In this document: positions 57,480 to 64,000 of the stretch, in pieces
Position numbering within the stretch: position 1 is the stretch's first letter
Layout: each line of letters opens with the position of its first letter
Assembly: GCF_020379485.1 (NCBI RefSeq)
Contig: NW_026014872.1
Span: forward strand, 62,001-126,000
DNA length: 64,000 bases
Reading direction: 5' to 3'
Source of the DNA: Brassica napus
Taxonomy: Eukaryota > Streptophyta > Magnoliopsida > Brassicales > Brassicaceae
The notes under the pieces: generated by a model
Told to the model about the DNA's origin: nothing
What the model saw: the letters and a program-made list of their open reading frames with translations, nothing else
Database searches by the model: none
Made by a program: the position numbers and the translations under genes

Positions 57480-58650
57480 TCTTACAGGACAAAATCGTAG
57501 CACACAGCTAGAGAGAAAAGACAAGAGGAGCCCACTCGAAAGAATTCGAGAACAAAAATCGTATGGATGCCGTAGACACGAAAACTTAGCAGAGTCGCTA
57601 GATGTCAAAAGGTGCTTTATACTTCTTAAAAACCCTAGGACCCGTGTCAAGAAGTGTCGATAGTCTTCCTTGCACAACGGGTAAAGGTTTAGAAGCCGTT
57701 CACGTGCGCCGTCAAACCTAGATCTGACAGTCGCCTTTCTTGTCGCTCAAAACCCTAGGCATGGCTCATAGTTATCTGCAAGGGTAAGATTGATGTGCGG
57801 TTCTGATACCCTTAATCAATTAAGTTTATTGTTTGAGAAGTCACTTTCTTATGTGGCGCACTCACGTTAACGCTCACAGTGGTTTATTACATTGATACTT
57901 TTAATGAATTAAGTTTATTATTATAATTAACATTATTTATTTTAGAATTTCGTTTCATCAATAAATTCTTCTTCTAACCACATTGTTATAAGTAAAGGAA
58001 TTTCATATAAAAATGCAATATCTATTATTATTTTCTATTTTTATTGTTATTAATATTTTTGTAACCACATTGTTATCAAAAAGGAATTTTATATAAAAGG
58101 TAATATCTTTAATATTTAAAATACAATAATTTTGTAGATTTTTGAATTTGTAATTTGATTAGAAACGAAATTTTCTTTTATATAAATTACAATTTTATAA
58201 ACTTTTGCTTCATATGTTAAAAATATTTTTTAACTAAATTTTCTTATGTGTCGCGCTTATGTTAACTCTTACAGTTGTTTATTACATTGATATCCTTAAT
58301 GAATTATGTTTATTATTATAATTACCATTAATAAGATTTTATAATTTCTTTTTATTAATAAATTCTTCTTCTAACCACATTGTTATAAAAAAGGAATTTC
58401 ATATAAAAAGGCAATATCTAGTAGTATCTTCTATTTTCTATTTTTATTAACTCTTTTATAATCACATTGTTATCAAAAGATATTTTATATGAACATGTCA
58501 TCTCTTTGATATTTAAAATACAATAATTTTATAGATTTTTGAACAAGTAAATTGATTAGAAACAAAATTTTCTTTTACATAAATTCCAATTTTATAAACT
58601 TTTGCTTCATATTTTTAAAAATATTTTTTGGTTAAATTAATTTTCTTAGA

Positions 58651-59889
58651 ATATTAAAAACCAAATATCTCTTTCCTAATAAAAAGATAGAAGATCTTTC
58701 TTGGAGAAATTTCATGTTTACCACTTTCATGGTATCACTTTTCATCTTTACCAACACTAAATGGACATTTTTAAATATACCATCTTCATTAAGTAGCAAA
58801 AGACTATTATACCCTTGTTCTCTATATATATAATAAATTATTATTTAAATATAATAATAATAATGATAATTTTTATGTTTTCGGATTATAATTCTTCAAA
58901 TTTCGAGAATGTTGCGGCCGATGGCATTTTTATTGGACATTTGTCGGCCTCGAGACTAGCCTTGTAGGCTGTTTGTTTTGGATTTATGAAGTTGTGGATT
59001 ATCTCCTTTTTAAAACTTACAGAGTAGCCATACGCAGAGATGAGAGAGAGTGTGAGTTGTCACCTCATTTCTAACGCTCAGTGGATCGTTATACTTGTTG
59101 TTGTGCAAGATGGGAACACTCGAAGGCTTTTAGTTTGCGGAGTCTTATAAACGTACAAATATAAGCAAAAAGGACTTTTATTGGAATCTCATATCAGTCT
59201 GTTGATACTATGCCTTGAGATGTATAAGACCAGTATGATGGGTTTAGGCGCAAGACCTAGGCTTACTATCAGTTTAGGGTTTGTAATGACTGTTTTGGCT
59301 TAAATCATCCATTGCGGTTTCCACCTGATTCCGTCTCAATATTGTTGTCTGCGAAAAGTCCTCGGCTTATGTGACTTGCATCGATCAGGACCGAGCATCT
59401 TTCCAAAGACAATTTTGAAGTCGTTTGGAAGTGCTGACCAAAATTTCAGATTTCTTTTATAACGCACAATTATCCGTGTGTCAGATGTCTGAGAGCTTAT
59501 CTCTATTAGGGAGGGGGGGGGGGGACGATGACTAAGTCTGTTTAGGACGTTGGAGTTTGTTTGTTGTGATCAGCAACAAACGGAATGGTAAGTGTTACCA
59601 TTTGAGTTTGAGCCTTCGTGAAGGATGTGTGTTTGAGAAGATGTTAGTGCATATTACTGTTTGAGTTTCCGAGACAGAACTTTCATCTAGGAAGATATTT
59701 TACGTCGTAATCTGGTTCTTCGAGTATCTGCGACGTCTCGCGGCACTAAAGAATGAATTTTCTTTCAAATAAAATTTTACGTTATGAGAACGTGTTAGAG
59801 AAGTTTTTTCGCATTTGGCGTGAAGGTTTCGTTTGACCTTGTGGCCAAGGAATACTTCGGTTTGTTTGTTTAGTGAATCAACCGATGGC
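58651..59889. other. Non-coding stretch, no gene recognised
   Basis: AT-rich to about 58880, then more balanced sequence without a long ORF. A 14-nt G-run lies at about 59511-59524. It may be remnants of transposons; nothing could be named. Confidence 0.4.
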
Positions 59890-60684
59890 CTCTTTCGGTT
59901 TTAGTTCATCGATCCATACTCTCTTATCTGGATTCCAGTCTTCGTATCGTTGGTTTTACGAAAACGAATAAGTATCTCAGTGAAAGCTTTTTGGTATTTT
60001 TAAACGAATATGAAATAAATTTTAACTATCAATTAGATATCAGATTTAAAAAAAAATTATCGAAAAGACAATGAATATGCAATAACAATATATGAACAAA
60101 CAGTTATTCAATAGATTTTTTAAATTGCATATCATCCAACTTAATTTTCCAAAAACTATGAAATTCTGAAAAGATAAACAATATAATTTTTTTTTTAAAA
60201 CATTTTTCTTGAAAGTTAACCAGAAATCAAACTCAACAATTTAACCAAATAAATTAATCAGCCTCGAAGCTTTATCTTTGAGCTCTTTAGGCCTTGCTTT
60301 CTTTAGAATCAAGCACATAAAGATAAAGTCTCACTTAAAATCCAAATATAGCAACCGAACTATGCAGTGACTTAAGCGTAATTAAACCAAAGGAACTGTA
60401 CGTACTTTTTCCAATGTTAAACTCATGCGTGGAGTTTTTTTAGTATTCATAGGCGTTATCGGTGGTATCACACTAGCAGATGAGTGCTCCAGAAATTTTT
60501 GATTTCGATAAAAGGGTGTTTGGATCGGTTTAATCAAACACAAAGATCATTTACAAACTTTTAATGATGAGATAAATTCTCATTAAAAGATCCAGAAATA
60601 ATAACCATAACCAAACGAACTATACATGTTTCCTATGTTTGACTACTTTATTTGCTCTTGTGTTGCATCAGAAGAAAATGTCGG

Positions 60685-61716
60685 CTAATAATATGAATCT
60701 TGATTGTGTCCCTTGGTGACAGTTTGATCTTGGATCTCATATCCATGAGAATTGAATATGAGTCCACGAGGATTGGTGTTGTTCCATGGAGAGGTATCTT
60801 GATGCCATGAGTCTTCATGATGGTAAATCAGGTTGTTCGGCATTGCCAATCTTGAGAAAGATATATCATCATAAGGATCCACCATCATCTGACGATGTTG
60901 TTGTTGTGGATGAGTGATGCCGGCTTCCAGGTCAGCTAGATTGAATATTTCATCTTGGCTAACACACTCATCTTCCATGATTACAAGTGCGTTGTTTATG
61001 CTTCCGGAATCTTGACGTTGAGGAGGAGGAGAAATCGGTGGATGTTGTTGTTCTTGAGTGGCCTTATCAGAATATCCCATAATGGTTTGAAGTCTCAATC
61101 CCTGTCCTTCAAAAGGAGGAATCAGTGGCCGCTGTTGATGAGTGAAGTCAAGGAGTCTATTGTTGTTGTCATCGCTGTTCCCTTGTTGAGGCTGCTCTGT
61201 GGCGATGTCATTGTCTCCGTTTTTGCTCTCGTCAACGACCATCTTGTTATTGTCACGGAGATGACACAAGACTACTTCTTGGAACTGAGCATCGTTCTCA
61301 CTTGCAAGCCAATACTCCGTCATACACCAACCAGTGGTGTCTCCTTTAAGCTTTCCCTTGACTTTCTTGTGGTACGCGAGTTCTGTTTTGTATCCGATCA
61401 CAACCTTGGGGTTGTTACGGTCAGTGATCGCCTTCTTTACGCCACTTGTCGTCCAAGTTCCGCCGTTACTGCTTCCTCTACCGGGAACCGTGCGTTTGGG
61501 CCTGCTCCCCAAATTACGTGTCCTTAGAACAAAGTAAAACCACATGTTCTCTTTGAATTGATCATTCTTGACGTGCGGAAGAAGCCACGGCTCGTCTTCA
61601 TAAAGTTTGATATCTGTGATGAAACCATCTTTTCCTGTATCCACTCTGTTGCGTAGATAATACCCCACCAAATTCTGGTCAATCGGAGAGAACTTTAAGT
61701 CCCTTGGATGAGCCAT
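60685..61716 (-). CDS. NAC-domain transcription factor, copy 2 (343 aa)
   Basis: Nearly identical to copy 1: the same NAC domain (LKFSPIDQNLVGYYLRNRV, GGTWTTSGVKKAITDR, GDTTGWCMTEYWL) and disordered C-terminus. Two coding differences were seen, an in-frame 9-bp deletion removing QPP after KMVVD and Tyr for Cys near the C-terminus (SHGYEIQD). Promoter TATA (61912-61924) and 5' UTR intron (61762-61854) are conserved. A Helitron inserted about 540 bp upstream of the ATG (62254-63002) is the main promoter difference and could alter expression. Both copies are undamaged, so both may be functional. Confidence 0.92.
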   Translation of the reverse strand: MAHPRDLKFSPIDQNLVGYYLRNRVDTGKDGFITDIKLYEDEPWLLPHVKNDQFKENMWFYFVLRTRNLGSRPKRTVPGRGSSNGGTWTTSGVKKAITDRNNPKVVIGYKTELAYHKKVKGKLKGDTTGWCMTEYWLASENDAQFQEVVLCHLRDNNKMVVDESKNGDNDIATEQPQQGNSDDNNNRLLDFTHQQRPLIPPFEGQGLRLQTIMGYSDKATQEQQHPPISPPPQRQDSGSINNALVIMEDECVSQDEIFNLADLEAGITHPQQQHRQMMVDPYDDISFSRLAMPNNLIYHHEDSWHQDTSPWNNTNPRGLIFNSHGYEIQDQTVTKGHNQDSYY

Positions 61717-62253
61717 ATTAAATCCTTCTGGATCAGTTAGAAGATGCTTGACAACAAAACCCTAGAAACACGGTTTCAACAGAATCAAACTAATGCATAC
61801 GCCAAAAACAACTGGATGTGCGCAAGAATTAATGCACTGAAAGTCTTAACGTACCTTGGTAGCTTGATGATAATTTATCTTTTGGTTTCAAAGAAAGCAC
61901 TGAGAGTGTACTTATATATAAAGCAAGGATGAGCCGACTTGTCAAGTATCTCTATCCGAAACATCTTATTTTCCTTTTCCAAATAGATTGACCCACCCCC
62001 ACAACCACAAAATATTTTCATATACTCGATTTGTTTTATTATAATGGTTTTATACGATATTAGTATCTAGAATCACTTCCCTAATGCGAATTAGCTACCA
62101 TTATTTTTTTATTTTTGTTAGGATTTTTGAGCAGTTTGTTGCCTTATAAGTTACTATTATCTTTAAAATAAAGGTTTTAATTTTTTTTTTTAGAAAAGTT
62201 AGTTTTGGAAACTAAGAATAGGCGAAAAGCTATTTATTAATTTTCAAATGGAA

Positions 62254-63002
62254 TCAATACTATTATTTGCGAAGTAAGTTTTTGCAACGGAACTCTCACG
62301 TTAAAAGTTAGAGCGGTTAATATCTATAATACCCTTAATGAATTTTATATAAACTTAATTATATTATCAAAAACGGAATTTTATTAATAATATTAACTTT
62401 TTAAGAAAATAAGATAATTCTTATATATTGTGTTGTTATCTTAAAACATATTTTCAATTATAAAATTTAAAAATAAAAAATAAAACAATTATAATAAATT
62501 CAGTGGTTAAAGTCAATGTTATCTTTAATAAATTTTGGAGCTCTCATGTTGAAAGTTTGAGCGGTTAATATCTACAATACCCTTAATGAATTTTATATAT
62601 AATTAGTTGTATCATCAAAAACGAATTTTTATTAATAATATTAACTTTTAAAAAAATAAGATAATTCTTATATATTGTGTTGTTTTCTTAAAACATATTT
62701 TTCAATTATAAAGTTTAAAATAAAATATAAAACAATTATAATAAATTCATTGGTTAAAGTCAATGTTATCTTTAATAAATTTTCATTAAACATATATATT
62801 TAATTAGATATTTATTTATATATATATATATGTTTGATTTATTTTTTTTGAAAACATAAATAATAAGTTATATATATATGTTTGATTTATTTATTTTTAA
62901 AAATATAAATAATAAGTTATTATGCTGGTTTTTGAATTAATAAAAAAAACTAATACATATTTGTAAAACGATTAAGCCCGCATATGCGGGCAAGACACCT
63001 AG
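62254..63002 (+). mobile_element. 749-bp Helitron with precise empty site in the paralogous copy
   Basis: It starts TCAATACTATTATTTGCG and ends with the AAGCCCGCATATGCGGGC hairpin and AAGACACCTAG. The same site in duplication copy 1 (53109/53110) reads GGAA|TTAAAC without the element, so insertion was between A and T with no target duplication. The interior is a ~235-bp tandem duplication (units starting near 62294 and 62541 with GAGCGGTTAATATCTA). Non-coding and non-autonomous. Confidence 0.95.
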
Positions 63003-63485
63003 TTAAACTTTGTAAGGAAAGTTTTATCAATACTTCATTATAATTTCAAACATAAAACCCACCTGCAATGTATTCACTTTAAGTCTCATCAAAATTCATG
63101 TAAACAAATATGTGTAACTGAAAATTAGTTGTGAAATAAATTAAAATTAGGGCAAGTCTCTCAAATCAATGTAAAATAGTTTTTTTACCAAAAGAACCCA
63201 CAAAGAAGAAAATGATCAAAAGAAGTTCAATAAAAGAGGTAAAAAAATCTTTTATTGTCACTTTACATATATATATATATATATATATTTATATATTGAA
63301 ATTGAAATATACATAATTATTTAAATATATAAAAAAAATAATTGGTATCATCTTTATAGGTACTTTAAATCTGTAAATATATAAAATTTCTATTTAAATT
63401 GTCTAATTGTTGAATAATAGGTTTTCATTTCTTTTCTAAATATAATCAAATTTTTTATAAAATATATGTTATATCTCTATAACAT

Positions 63486-64000
63486 TTTTTTTTTTGAACA
63501 ATATTTTATTAGAAATCAAATTGTGAAAGGTTCATACAGGAAACGAATTAGCCAAGGAGGCGGAATCGATAACATAATATAATCATTCTCCATCACTATT
63601 GCTTTCTTAGAGAGGGCATCGGCCGCTGAATTCTTCTTACGATTTACTGATCCCAAAGAGCAGATGGGCAAGCGTGAGATCCAAAATCTGATATCATGTA
63701 TAACGTTGCGTAATAGGACATGTTGATCAACCACCTGATTTATGATTCTTTCCAATTCAACACTATCCCCTTCAAACCAGACATGCCGCCAACCTCTGAC
63801 TCAAATCTGTTGTGCTGCAAATAAAAAACCAAGGGCTTCACCCTGAAGAGGAGAAGATACATTGTTCATTTTTGACATACCAGCAACCAAGAATTTGCCT
63901 TTGTCATCACGAACTATGAAACCAAGCCCAACTGATCTCGTTTCCTGATGATAACTACAATCGAAGTTACACTTCAACCATCCTGATGGGGGAGGTTCCC
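63486..64000 (-). pseudogene. LINE RNase H fragment, running off the window
   Basis: Beginning with a T-run (63486-63495, the A-tail on the minus strand), the minus strand encodes an RNase H (RVT_3 type) domain: SGWLKCNFDCSYH near the window edge, VGLGFIVRDDKGKFLVAG, LQGEALGFLFAAQQ, then a TGA, VWFEGDSVELERII and NSAADALSKKA. The stop after QQI breaks the frame. It differs in sequence from the LINE at 53.7-57.8 kb, so it is a separate insertion. Its 5' part lies beyond 64000. Confidence 0.8.

Larger units (their letters stand above)
53662..57803 (-). mobile_element. LINE, full-length but lacking reverse transcriptase
   Basis: The insertion has an A-tail (T-run at 53662-53677 on the plus strand) and an exact 14-bp target duplication TGATACCCTTAATC (53648-53661 and 57804-57817), hallmarks of target-primed reverse transcription. 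It carries ORF1 and an ORF2 with endonuclease and RNase H but no RT core. At 4142 bp it is shorter than typical plant L1-type LINEs, and the missing part is internal. Confidence 0.9.
53574..58650. repeat. Helitron-like 5' sequence with three tandem units, split by a LINE
   Basis: TCTATAATATTATTTGAGAA at 53574 resembles a Helitron 5' end. The following unit (TTTCTTATGTGGCGC, then ACGTTAAC, then GGTTTATTA) recurs at about 57842 and 58243 (TTTCTTATGTGTCGC). The LINE (53662-57803) interrupts the first unit and duplicated TGATACCCTTAATC. The 3' terminus was not found, so the element's extent is uncertain. Confidence 0.5.
59890..63483. repeat. Direct duplication, copy 2 (contains NAC gene and Helitron)
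   Basis: Matches 50736-53580 from TTTCGGTTTTAGTTCATCG to TATATCTCTATA, apart from the 749-bp Helitron at 62254-63002. Immediately to the right a LINE fragment with a poly(T) starts where the two copies stop matching, so the true end of the duplication may lie outside the window. Confidence 0.9.

Overview
The window is nuclear DNA of a plant, most likely Brassica or a close Brassicaceae relative. It is AT-rich, its real genes have short introns with plant-type splice sites, and it carries Athila, Harbinger, Helitron, Cassandra and LINE elements. The two clearly intact single-copy genes are ribosomal protein L27 and a MAPR4-like heme/steroid-binding protein. From memory these, plus a decayed mitochondrial carrier, lie together on Arabidopsis chromosome 4 (At4g15010, At4g15000, At4g14965). 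If so, 38-46 kb is a syntenic island and almost everything else is mobile DNA.

Layout. 0-3.6 kb: two MITEs, then exon fragments of two unrelated genes (T-complex-11-like and signal-peptide-peptidase-like) in one orientation. 3.76-8.95 kb: a Helitron nested inside another, the inner one carrying tandem repeats and a broken RPA1-like fragment. 9.3-14.7 kb: Helitron termini, a MITE holding a tRNA-like (SINE) unit, and a LINE remnant. 14.92-31.28 kb: a PIF/Harbinger element (TSD TTA) whose transposase gene was split by a young 11.9-kb Athila-type LTR retrotransposon (TSD GCAAA; intact 1932-aa gag-pol, frameshifted env-position ORF). The Harbinger also holds a Myb-like ORF and a GRF-zinc-finger gene. 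31.96-33.23 kb: a three-LTR tandem Cassandra array with 5S-rRNA-like sequence in each LTR. 33.6-37.8 kb: a hAT-type MITE, a frameshifted BTB/POZ pseudogene and Helitrons. 38.1-46.1 kb: carrier pseudogene, RPL27, hAT and Gypsy wreckage, MAPR4. 46.3-50.1 kb: a foldback element holding two head-to-tail Helitrons, one of which holds a palindromic MITE. 50.7-63.5 kb: two near-identical NAC transcription factor genes in a ~9.15-kb direct duplication, separated by an RT-less LINE, with a 749-bp Helitron inserted precisely in the second copy.

Working genes that can be supported are RPL27, MAPR4 and the two NAC genes, all on the minus strand, plus mobile-element genes. I saw no operon-like or defence-type system. 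The strongest observations concern genome dynamics: exact nested-insertion chronologies, a Helitron empty site, a likely gene-conversion tract over the NAC pair, an RT-less LINE with overlapping ORFs, and the Cassandra array. Exon boundaries and homologies were judged by eye; no search was run.
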